Below, one piece after another: positions 35,701-43,250 of a DNA stretch of 64,000 nucleotides (the first letter of the stretch is position 1; every line of letters starts with the position of its first letter). This stretch comes from Magnolia sinica (Eukaryota; Streptophyta; Magnoliopsida; Magnoliales; Magnoliaceae). Under the pieces are notes generated by a model. That model ran no database searches. It saw only the letters and a list, made by a program, of their open reading frames with translations, and was not told where the DNA came from. The stretch covers positions 46,703,437 through 46,767,436 of the forward strand of contig NC_080575.1 of NCBI RefSeq assembly GCF_029962835.1. The letters are read 5' to 3'. A program made the translations under genes and the position numbers.

Positions 35701-38700
35701 GGGTAGAGTTTCTCCAGGAATACACCTTTGTTCTGAAATACAAGGCCAGGGTCGAGAACAAACTTGCCAATGCCCTTAGTCATCAAGTGGCGTTACTCCA
35801 ATCTAGAAGTCACTAGGTTTGAACAATTGATGGGAGAATATTCTAAGTGCCCAGATTTTGGGAAAGTGTACATGTCACTTTTAGATGATCAGTCGAGCAG
35901 TGACAATGGGTTTGTCCTAATTGATGAATTCTTATTCAAATGTGGCAGACTCTACATTCCCTACACCTCCCTAAGTGATTTTCTTATATGGGATCTTCAT
36001 GCCAGAGAAGTAGCCGGTCATTTTGATAGAGACGAAACTATTGCCCTTGCTAAGGATAGGTTTTATCGGCCTAGTCTCAAGCGAGACATTGCCAAAATTA
36101 TCGAGCAATGCAAGACTTGTCAGCTAGCAAAGCAAAAAAGGCAGAACACTAGATTATATACGCCTTTGCCAATGCCATACACTCTATGGCAAGATATCAG
36201 TATGGATTTCGTGTTAGAACTACCCAAGACGATCAGAAAGCACGATTCCATCTTTGTGGTGGTGGAATGTTTTTCGAAAATGGCCCATTTCCTCCCACGT
36301 TCTAAAACGTCTGATGCCTCCAACATTGCCAAGATTTTCTTTGGAAAGGTAGTTCGCTTGCATGGTTTGCAAAAAACCATTGTGTCTGATCGAGACGTAA
36401 GGTTCATAAGTTATTTTCAGAAGACACCTTGGCACATGATGGGTATGAGACTTCATTTCTCGTTGCCATACCATCATCAAACATAAGTGGTCAATCGAAG
36501 TTTGGGTAACCTATTACGATGCCTTGTGGGTGGCCATATTAGGACTTGGGATTCAATTTTACCAGTTGCAGAGTTTGCATAAAATAGCTCAGTCAATAGG
36601 TTGATGGGCATGAGTCCTTTTGAGGTAGTGCATGATTACAAACCTAGGAAGCCTATAGATCTCATTCCCATGTCAGTCTCTCATAGGCCATCAAAGTCCA
36701 TAGATGCATTTGCACGACATATTCATGATTTGCATGCTAAAATCAAGAAACGGATTAATGTAAGCAATGAAAAGTACAAAACATTTGCCGACTCTCATCG
36801 CAGGTTCGAAGAATTTCAAGTAGGGGAATATTCGATGGTTCAGATACGGCTAGAACGGTTTTTGCAAGGGACCGTGAAGAAATTACAAGCTCATAATGCA
36901 GGACCTTATAAAATATTGAAGAGATTGGGATCTAATGCGTATATTATAGACCTTCCACCTGATATGGGCGTTAGTTCTACATTCAATGTGGAAGATCCTG
37001 TGTCGTTTAATGGTCCAGCATCTCCTCCACCCACTAGCCTTTCTCCCAACCTGCACAGTGACCCAAATCCCGATCCATTCGATGACCCAAGGCTCTCGCC
37101 AAATCAGCCTTCTCAACCTTTGCCTCCTTTACCATCCATACCTACTAAAAGATAATAGATAAAAGGTATCTTGGATGAATAAGTGGTTTCTACCTGACAA
37201 GGAGGTTACCAAAAATATCTCCTTAGGTGAAAGATAGGCCAAATTCTGATAGTACGTGGATCACAGAAACTGAGCTTCAAAGGTTAGACCTGGATCTACT
37301 AGAGCATTATCGCAGTTTTATTTCACCAAAGATAAACTTTTCTCAGTCGAGGGGGGTTGTTAAGGACATCCGAGCATCATTCAGAGTATACCAGAAGACG
37401 ATGAGAGCTTTGGCCCCAATTCCAGCATCTCTATAGTTGGATGATCATTATATAGGGCCCGTATCGAGTACATAGCCGTGTAGAAAAAGCCCACATGCAT
37501 GTTTATGTGTCTTTGAAGGCCCCAAACTGGGAAGATGCATGTGGGTTGTACATGGGAGCTGATTTGATACATCTACATCGTTGGATTCATTGGATACACA
37601 TGTTGGACTGTGGGATCGTGACTGTGGACCATCTTGATCATGAGATCATCTTCATTGTGGACCATTGGACATGATGGAGTCATTGGATGGCTTAGTTTAA
37701 TTGTTTTGTTTATTTATTTTAGGAATTTTGGTTTATTTTGTCTTATTTGAAATAAGGGGGGGTATTCTAGACATTTCTTAGCAATAAGGGTGTTTTTTAG
37801 TAAAAACACTCTAAATAGACTATAAAGGCTCGGGTGTGTGAATGCCATAAGCTTATTATGCATTTAATGAAATTTCTCTCTTTTGCTTTTGAGCAACAAA
37901 AAACCTCCTGTGATTGGAGTTAGTGTGAAGCCATGGAGTGATTCTACTTATCTTCCTCTCTTATTCTCTTCTTCTTCAAGGTATTATCTTCATTTTCTCT
38001 CTCTACTTCCCTCAATCTCTTTCAATTTCCCTATATTCCTTTGTTTCCTTTTTGTTTTCCTCAAACCTCAATCCAATCAAACCCTCACCCATCTAAACCT
38101 CAACCCAATCTACCCCAACCCAAATCCTTGTCCGTACAGATGGGCCCCTTGTTACGCGGTCCTCTCGCTTCTTTTCCATCACTTCTCTCTTCCTCTTGAC
38201 CATAACCTAAACTCTAAAACCCTAAATCCCTAAACCTAAATAATCAATCCCCAAAACCGAAAACCCTAATTCCCAATTCCCTAATCCCAAATTAACCTAA
38301 CCTACCAAAACCATAACAAAGCCAAGGAATGCCCTTTGAATTAAGATTAGTCCCTATGTTAGATGGAAGTTCTACCTTCCATATATACTAATCAATTCAT
38401 ATTTTGTTAGATATGGGAGATGCGATCTTTATATTTCTCCTCTTTTAATAAAATTTGTCACTTTTTAAGAAAGATACAGCACTGAATGACCAAGTCTTTA
38501 GTAGGTATGTTTTCCACAAACCTCCTAATAAAATCAATCAGTCAAAATCCAATTTACTGTGATTCTCGCCAGAAAACTGTTTTGGAATTAATCATTTGAC
38601 CTGATTTGTATTTTTCAGGCTGAAAATCTAGCTTTTAGAGTCAATTGGTTAGAGCTAGTTATTTATAATCTGCAACATGCCAAGTCTAAATTTGAATATG

Positions 38701-39172
38701 AACTGTTGAAATCTGTCCCAATTTTGAATTAGAAAAAACCAAAAAGTCCACATTTGTCCTGCTGCAATTGTTTGTAATCAACCACTTTACTCCTAGAGAT
38801 AAAACCTGGGTTTTACAGACCCAATTGTTGAGTTTATGGCTTTCAAATCAGAAAACCTAAATCTCTGGTCAAAGACAGCGGGAACTTCAACAAAGAAAGA
38901 GAGGACAGAATAGATCGTATTAACGGAAAAAAAAAAAAAAAAAAAAGATGAAGAAGAAGAAAGGAAAAGCCTACTTATCATCGAGCTTCTTAAGCTCATC
39001 AGCAATTGCCGATCGCATCGAATCCAGAAGCGCTTGATCCATCTCTAACACAGAGTCTGCAGCAAGGGATTCGTAGAGGAGAGCCATGCCTGCATACAGA
39101 AAAAGGTCATTTTGGTTGGTAAAAGACAGACAGAGGGCAGAATCGGGAGAAGAAGGAAAAGACAGACAGACA

Positions 39173-39261
<89 letters not shown>

Positions 39262-39403
39262 TTATACCGTCGGCTTTAACAAAAGAGAAGACATCTTCCC
39301 TGAGACGGACTTTCTCAATGTCTGGAACGTCTGGGTGAGTTAGAAGGAAGAGCTTGTTCGCCAACACCAGCTTAGCTTCCTGCTTACCTTCTTGCCCTTC
39401 CAT
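22182..39403 (-). CDS. RPN7: 26S proteasome non-ATPase regulatory subunit RPN7 (PSMD6 family), complete, 8 exons
   Basis: Lid subunit of the 19S regulatory particle, a PCI-domain scaffold acting in cytosol and nucleus in ubiquitin-dependent proteolysis. Exons on the minus strand: 39403-39268, 39089-38975, 32303-32213, 32105-31960, 31834-31615, 31535-31427, 22740-22572 and 22356-22182. All seven introns are GT-AG and the phases join without a break, giving 1161 nt including the TGA stop, or 386 residues, matching the length I expect for plant RPN7. Landmarks: N-terminal [14 protein letters not shown], then [21 protein letters not shown]-like helices with [40 protein letters not shown], and a C-terminal PCI/winged-helix end with [20 protein letters not shown] and a terminal SRVIDL. 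The start is the first ATG of exon 1, followed by [17 protein letters not shown]. The coding part is intact although introns 2 and 6 are 6.7 and 8.7 kb of transposon-rich DNA. The family call rests on very high recognisable conservation. It is convergent with the DUF971 gene. Confidence 0.96.
24940..25456 (-). mobile_element. SINE-like/tRNA-related repeat, tandemly duplicated, inside LINE copy A
   Basis: Two adjacent copies of a ~250-bp unit share TTAACCACTTGCTCTAAAAG, CATGGCGAATTAATCC and CACATCACATGGGTACCGCC. On the minus strand the junction has GGTATCAGAGTGG and GTGTTCGACGCTC, resembling tRNA A and B boxes but closer together than normal. LINE coding resumes at about 25457 ([14 protein letters not shown]). 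The SINE label is inference. Confidence 0.5.
26706..27344. mobile_element. hAT-type MITE, family A (639 bp), nested in LINE copy A
   Basis: Ends TAGAGTTGTACACGAGTC and GACTCGTGTACAACTCTA (the latter allowing one spacer) are inverted repeats. Flanks ATTATGCA (26698-26705) and GTTATGCA (27345-27352) are an 8-bp duplication with one mismatch. Subterminal GAGCTCG/CGAGTCGAG words are dense. Removing the insert rejoins the LINE reading [14 protein letters not shown]. Two internal copies of GCTCGCCGAGTGTTTGATGA lie at about 26914 and 27093. Confidence 0.88.
27981..28725. mobile_element. hAT-type MITE, family B copy 2 (745 bp), nested in LINE copy B
   Basis: Perfect 8-bp target duplication CCTATAAG at 27973-27980 and 28726-28733. 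Termini CAAGGTATTATGTATC and GATACAAAACACCTCG are diverged inverted repeats of the same family as 11066-11822. The internal sequence (for example TAATGTAAATATTCCAAATA) is the reverse complement of the first copy's interior, so the two insertions are oppositely oriented. Confidence 0.88.
30271..30286. repeat. Poly-G run of about 15
   Basis: An uninterrupted G homopolymer in LINE copy B, just after a decayed tail-like TTTTTAATTAAAAAAATC, suggesting a junction between LINE fragments near here. Confidence 0.7.
31215..31256. repeat. (CA)n microsatellite in RPN7 intron 6
   Basis: An uninterrupted CA dinucleotide run of about 40 bp lies between the end of LINE copy B and RPN7 exon 6. Confidence 0.9.
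31342..31383. repeat. (GA)n microsatellite in RPN7 intron 6 near exon 6
   Basis: A GA run of about 42 bp lies 44 bp from the exon 6 donor. In the transcript it is a CU run shortly downstream of the splice donor, echoing intron 1. Confidence 0.9.
31869..31910. repeat. (TC)n microsatellite in RPN7 intron 4
   Basis: A TC run of about 42 bp occupies about a third of the 125-bp intron 4, between exons 4 and 5. In the transcript it is a GA run just upstream of exon 5. Confidence 0.9.
32750..32785. repeat. (GA)n microsatellite with flanking short duplication, RPN7 intron 2
   Basis: A GA run follows TTAAGAGAGA. The stretch GAATAGGAGATAAATAGGTA and the nine bases after it occur at about 32601 and again directly after the GA run at about 32786, so a ~30-bp block is repeated on both sides of a ~155-bp segment. 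Confidence 0.8.
32820..34165. other. Unresolved LTR-like region in RPN7 intron 2
   Basis: Four spaced clusters of CGATCGATCGATC-type words lie at 33205-33420, interspersed with GTCCAGTAAGTTTCTGTCTG-like sequence. Such periodic words occur in some LTRs. No second LTR copy or target duplication was found. It may be an LTR fragment or the 5' remainder of the following Gypsy element. Confidence 0.35.
34170..37158 (+). mobile_element. Ty3/Gypsy pol relic (RT, RNase H, integrase, C-terminal domain) in RPN7 intron 2
   Basis: RT begins at [12 protein letters not shown] (about 34187), with VVYFDDIL as the YxDD motif (34255-34278), then [19 protein letters not shown]. The RNase H start [11 protein letters not shown] is interrupted by a TIR element and resumes [18 protein letters not shown]. 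The integrase reads H2C2 finger [36 protein letters not shown] and ANNIK-type [20 protein letters not shown], ending with a chromovirus-like [19 protein letters not shown]. It stops at 37155. Several stops and frameshifts; gag and protease absent. Antisense to RPN7. Confidence 0.93.
34726..35457. mobile_element. TIR element (about 730 bp) nested in Gypsy RNase H
   Basis: Ends AGTGTTTTAAATATCG and CGATATTTTGAACACT are inverted repeats; flanking AGGC occurs on both sides (34722-34725 and 35458-35461). Subterminal GATATATCCCACGATATATC and AACCGATATATCCCATGC words echo each other. It has no ORF. It interrupts the Gypsy frame between VSIG and GVHSQEGH, so it is younger than the Gypsy insertion. 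The superfamily is not assigned. Confidence 0.78.
37160..38340 (+). mobile_element. Probable 3' LTR region of the Gypsy relic
   Basis: Downstream of the pol stop. It includes a TATA-like CTATAAAGGCTCGGG (about 37820), followed by a pyrimidine-rich leader with many CTCTTTC and CCCTAAACC words, as in plant LTR promoters and R/U5 regions. No matching 5' LTR is in the intron, so the limits are unknown. Confidence 0.45.
38341..38960. other. Non-repetitive part of RPN7 intron 2
   Basis: AT-rich intron sequence leading to a 20-bp poly-A run (about 38927-38946) next to the exon 2 donor. No gene or element recognised. Confidence 0.5.
39174..39258. repeat. Compound (CA)n(GA)n microsatellite in RPN7 intron 1
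   Basis: About 43 bp of CA repeat is followed by about 42 bp of GA repeat, filling roughly half of the 178-bp intron 1. In the transcript it reads as a long CU run beginning about 9 nt after the 5' splice site, followed by a long GU run. Confidence 0.9.
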
Positions 39404-39517
39404 CTTTTTCTTAATTCCCACCGTATCACCCCTATCTCTTTGCTTTTTCGTTCTTCTTTCTTCTTTCCCTTCCCTTCTTGGCGAGATCGAAGAGTGGATG
39501 GGGGAAGCTGGGTCTTC

Positions 39518-39525
39518 TTTATATA
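39518..39525 (-). promoter_or_regulatory. TATA box of RPN7
   Basis: On the minus strand this reads TATATAAA, about 115 bp upstream of the RPN7 ATG. That would place transcription start near 39490 and a 5' leader of roughly 85 nt. It lies just inside unique DNA, with a fold-back repeat beginning within about 40 bp upstream. The position is directly visible; the assignment as core promoter is inference. Confidence 0.6.
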
Positions 39526-39559
39526 AACACGAGGACGCGAATGGTCTGTGCCCCCACGC

Positions 39560-40020
39560 CCATAGCAGATTCCTTTGCGCGGAAGCTATGTGGGGCCCAC
39601 AACGATGTCCGTGTAACATCCGCTTCGTCCATCAGTTTGTCATGATCACGTTGGAACATGATTCCATGAATAATGAGACAGATCCAAAACTCAGGTGGAG
39701 CACGCCACAGAAATAGTGGGGATTGAATGCCCACCATTGACACCTTGTGGGCCCACAGAAGTTCTGGGTCAGCCTAATGTTCGTGTTTTATGGTCTTCTG
39801 GTAAGATTAACTTTTATGAACGGTTTGGATGGCATATAAACATCATGGCTGGCATTTTCATCCCCATTGTTTCGTGTCGTGTGGCCCACTTGAGTTCTGA
39901 ATCAACCTCATTTTTGGCTTCTGTAATAACGTGAGCTTAGAAAACTGATGGAAGGAGTGGATACCACAAGGACATCGCGGTGGCCCCACGTAGCTACTGC
40001 CAAGGGGACTTAGCAGGAGG
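39560..40020. mobile_element. Fold-back element 4, directly upstream of the RPN7 core promoter
   Basis: The left arm GGAAGCTATGTGGGGCCCAC and right arm GTGGCCCCACGTAGCTACTG are inverted repeats. The interior contains GATTGAATGCCCACCATTGA and its counterpart CATGGCTGGCATTTTCATCC, as in element 3. It begins within about 40 bp of the TATA box, on the upstream side. Confidence 0.75.
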
Positions 40021-40740
40021 CAACTGAGCATAGCCCACAAGGGTAGGTTATTCGATACTTTGTGTGTGTTTCGGGTATCCAAATCGTAGATGTGGTGGCC
40101 CTCGTCCTGAATGGCTCTGAATTGGGAGATGATCCGATATGTTGAAGTTTGGGCTTGATTGGGTCAGAATGCAAACCGTTGAGGTGTTTTCTTTCTAGAA
40201 CCGTCTAATGCGTGGCCTATGTGGGGTCCATCGTATCAATGTTTCTGATCGGCAACGCAGTTTGGATCGGTCCTTCTGTTGTATTTTTTTTAAAAAAATT
40301 AAAAATTAAAAATTCCAAAAAATTATAAAAAAAAAAAAGAAAAAAATTAAGGCTAACTTTCCGAAATGATTAAATAACTAATTTTACATATATTTAAAAT
40401 ATATTTGAGAGAAATAAAATCAATTAAAAGAGAGATTAACACCACTTGGAGTGGAAATATAAGAGAGAGAGATTAAGAGTTCATACATCGCATATGCAAT
40501 CGCATTTGTGCCAGATCACATATGCCATGATCGTATATTCGCGTATATTATTGCATTGTACCATTTAGCTAGGTCATTCTGATTCAACTGTTAAAAAACT
40601 TAAAATATCACAGATCCAACTTCCAAAGTAAATAAACCATGTCCATAAAATGAATAAAGTAAATAAACCCTATCCGAAATCAAAAGTAGATAAACCTAAC
40701 ATACATATACTGACATACGGATTAGGTAAAACTTTCATAC
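40021..40740. other. AT-rich intergenic stretch
   Basis: It has poly-A-rich segments at 40290-40350 and no fold-back core. No gene recognised. It lies downstream of the orphan ORF. Confidence 0.45.
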
Positions 40741-40742
40741 AT

Positions 40743-41162
40743 TCAATAACCTTTGTATGATGAATGTCTTTGTGGCATGTAACCAGATGAACCTTGTCCG
40801 TAACCGTAATAGTAACCCCCTCCTCCACCTCCACCTTCATCGCCGAAATCATCCTTTGGTTCTCTTTTTATGGCTTCAACTACAAGAGAACTCTGAGCCG
40901 ACTCCAAGCTAGAGGTGTCCAAAAGATGGTCGTTCACCTCTGCTGAATCGGATGGTGGAGATGTCTTCCCATCGTCCTCATTCATAGATGCAACAAGTTT
41001 TTTCAGCCGCTTTTTATGATCTAATTTGTACAGAATTCCCAACCGCTTATAAAATGCTGCGAGACTTTTAAGAAACTTTGATAGTTTACTCGTGCCTGCT
41101 TCAGCATCATGTTGTCTCAAAGGTAGATGTCGTTGTCTAGTACTCCTTGATCTGGATGTCAT
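40743..41162 (-). CDS. Hypothetical 139-residue protein with basic centre and Gly/Tyr-rich tail
   Basis: A single-exon ORF starts MTSRSRSTRQRHLPLRQHD. It contains a Leu/Lys-rich segment (LSKFLKSLAAFYKRLGILYK, residues about 26-45), an acidic Ser-rich middle, and a C-terminal GGGGGGGYYYGYGQGSSGY tail before the stop. The reverse strand upstream has a TTATAAAG-like motif about 25 bp before the ATG. I do not recognise the family. The composition is coherent enough for a lineage-specific gene or a transposon accessory ORF, but spurious coding cannot be excluded. It sits between an AT-rich tract and the giant solo LTR. Confidence 0.35.
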   Translation of the reverse strand: MTSRSRSTRQRHLPLRQHDAEAGTSKLSKFLKSLAAFYKRLGILYKLDHKKRLKKLVASMNEDDGKTSPPSDSAEVNDHLLDTSSLESAQSSLVVEAIKREPKDDFGDEGGGGGGGYYYGYGQGSSGYMPQRHSSYKGY

Positions 41163-42159
41163 TTTTAAGCTTTCTTTTACGACCTCTTTATAATCGTATT
41201 CTTCTTGTTCCCTTAAAGCTTTCTTGTTCTTCTTTCTTCTCTACAAACTGTGGAAGGCCTAAAATTAGAGGCAATTCATATGCTTAACTATTCTTCATTT
41301 ATAATAGGCCCACTTCTATATATTTTATAGCTGGTTGTATTAGTTGTAGTTGTAGGGGGAGGGGTGTAGAAAGTCTTTATATTTGAGTTAAGAATGACTC
41401 GAAATAAATCCCGGACTTCCTGAGGAGTTTTGCTACATGGTGCGGTGTCTTCTCCCCGGCAGGCTAAATGTAATTTCAGCCGATTTCTTTTGTTTACAAA
41501 TTATTTTTCACGTAACTTACATTGCAACTTTATCTTTTCATCTTGGAAGTAGACTTGGTGTAAGGCCCGTATCATAGCCCGTACTGTTCCGTTGGCTTTC
41601 GCGGTCCTCCCGGTCGAATTCCGGCGACTTACGATCTGTAATCGGCAGTTGCGTGCGACCCTGAGTCGTATCCCATTTTCCAGAGTCGGCTCGACCCAAG
41701 ACCTATACCCTTGCGACCGCGCCGTCGCCGCGGTTCCGACGCCACGTCTCGCTCGCCGAGGCGATACCCGTGCCAGGATATGTGGGCACGCATTCAGTTC
41801 GAGGGAAACGTCGCGGGTTGCAATCTCGAGAATCCATCACATCAATCCCATCAATCAAAGTACACATCACACTCCATCACTCACCCATCCCCAAGTACAA
41901 CCACCCCTCCCCTAAAGTCAACCCTCTCTTACACAAGTACACATCACACCCATCACACCCATCTCTCCCTCTTACACTTCTCTCTCTCATCTCTCTCACT
42001 CTCCAAGCAAGCATCCCACGTCCAAGTAAGCTTCCATGGGAAAGCTTGTGTGGCCCACCTTCCTATCACCCAATCCAACCCTTAGATCATCATCTCAACC
42101 GTTGAAATTGTCCCCTTGGATCTCTAGATTGCATAAGCAGAAGAAAAGTTGATCTAGAG

Positions 42160-42193
42160 GTGGGTGCTTCTCTCTCTCTCTCTCTCTCTCTCT
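42160..42193. repeat. (TC)n microsatellite in the solo LTR
   Basis: A TC run of about 26 bp near the first fold-back sequence of the LTR. Confidence 0.8.
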
Positions 42194-42488
42194 TCATTTT
42201 GTGTGATGTGTGGCCCACTTGGATGGACCCCACCTTGATGTATGTCTTATCCAAACCATCCAAGTCATGTGGACCCTACCTTATGGATGATGAGAAAACA
42301 CTATCAGACCCATTAGGTAGGCCACGTTCATGCGAGACCCACCTTGATAAAGCGTGGGCCACGTACATGTGGGACCCACCATAATACTGTGTTTATCCAT
42401 GCCGTCTAGCGTCCCTGGACGCTGGACGTGAAGCTGGCTAACGTGGAGTGCGTGTACTAACATGGGTGTGTACTAATAAGCTAACCAA

Positions 42489-42490
<2 letters not shown>

Positions 42491-42523
<33 letters not shown>
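42491..42523. repeat. (CA)n microsatellite in the solo LTR
   Basis: A CA run of about 33 bp between fold-back fragments. Confidence 0.85.
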
Positions 42524-42525
<2 letters not shown>

Positions 42526-42539
42526 ACGTCAGTGGGATT

Positions 42540-43250
42540 TTAGACTTTTGCGTGGGTCATTGATACAGGCCCCACCTTGATGCATTAATTTAATCCAAGC
42601 CGTCCATTCTATTCCCCAGATTATTTTAGGCGTTGAGCCGAAAAATGAAGTGAATTTGATTTTCTGACGGGCCATACCGTAGAAAATAGTATTTGCTACC
42701 ATTGAAATCCACCCTAATATTTCTATACACTCAAAATACCCCAAATATTGGACTCGTCCGAACTGTCTCGAGCCATGGAATGTAATGGATGGAGTGGATT
42801 CACCTGATGCGGGCCCCATGTATGAAAATCCCCAAAATACATGATTTTTCAAAAAAAAAATAATAACAGCAGCAACGTCTGCTGCTGCTGCTGACAGAGG
42901 ACGCAGGCAGCGCCCTGTGACTGCATGGGCGGAAGAGGCTGAGACCACGGTCCCAGCCGTGGGCCCCACCGTGATGTGGATCCCACATCAACACCATGCT
43001 TTTGATGGCCCGTTAAGTCAGTGGGCCCCACCCCAAAAATCAGCCCTATCCGAAGCTCAAGTGGCCCACATCATAGGAAACAGCGGGATTGAACGTCAGC
43101 CATTGAAACCCTTTTCTGGGTCACAGAAGTTTTGGAACATTATGAAATTTATTTTTTTCCTATTCATCTGGGTCCACGTGACCCTTTCAACGGATTGGAT
43201 GGCATATAAACATTATGGTGGGCCCTACTTAGAACCCACAGTGATGTATG
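42540..43250. repeat. Fold-back element copies inside the solo LTR
   Basis: One arm (GGCCCCACCTTGATGCATTA, CCGTCCATTC) with a matching reverse near 42790-42830 (GGAGTGGATTCACC, GCGGGCCCCATG). A second set follows at 42960-43220 (GTGGGCCCCACCGTGATGTG, GTGGCCCACATCATAGGAAA, TATGGTGGGCCC). A GCTGCT run lies near 42878. Confidence 0.6.

Noticed and set aside
35764..36486. 240-codon ORF as a host gene
   Set aside because: It has the integrase H2C2 finger and core in Gypsy order and continues the pol reading on both sides.
37883..38233. 116-codon Pro/Ser-rich ORF
   Set aside because: Pyrimidine-rich LTR leader sequence downstream of a TATA-like motif; no protein features.
39107..39619. 170-codon minus-strand ORF with long Ser-Leu and Cys-Val runs
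   Set aside because: It reads through the RPN7 5' leader, exon 1 and the intron 1 microsatellite; only the exon 1 portion is real.
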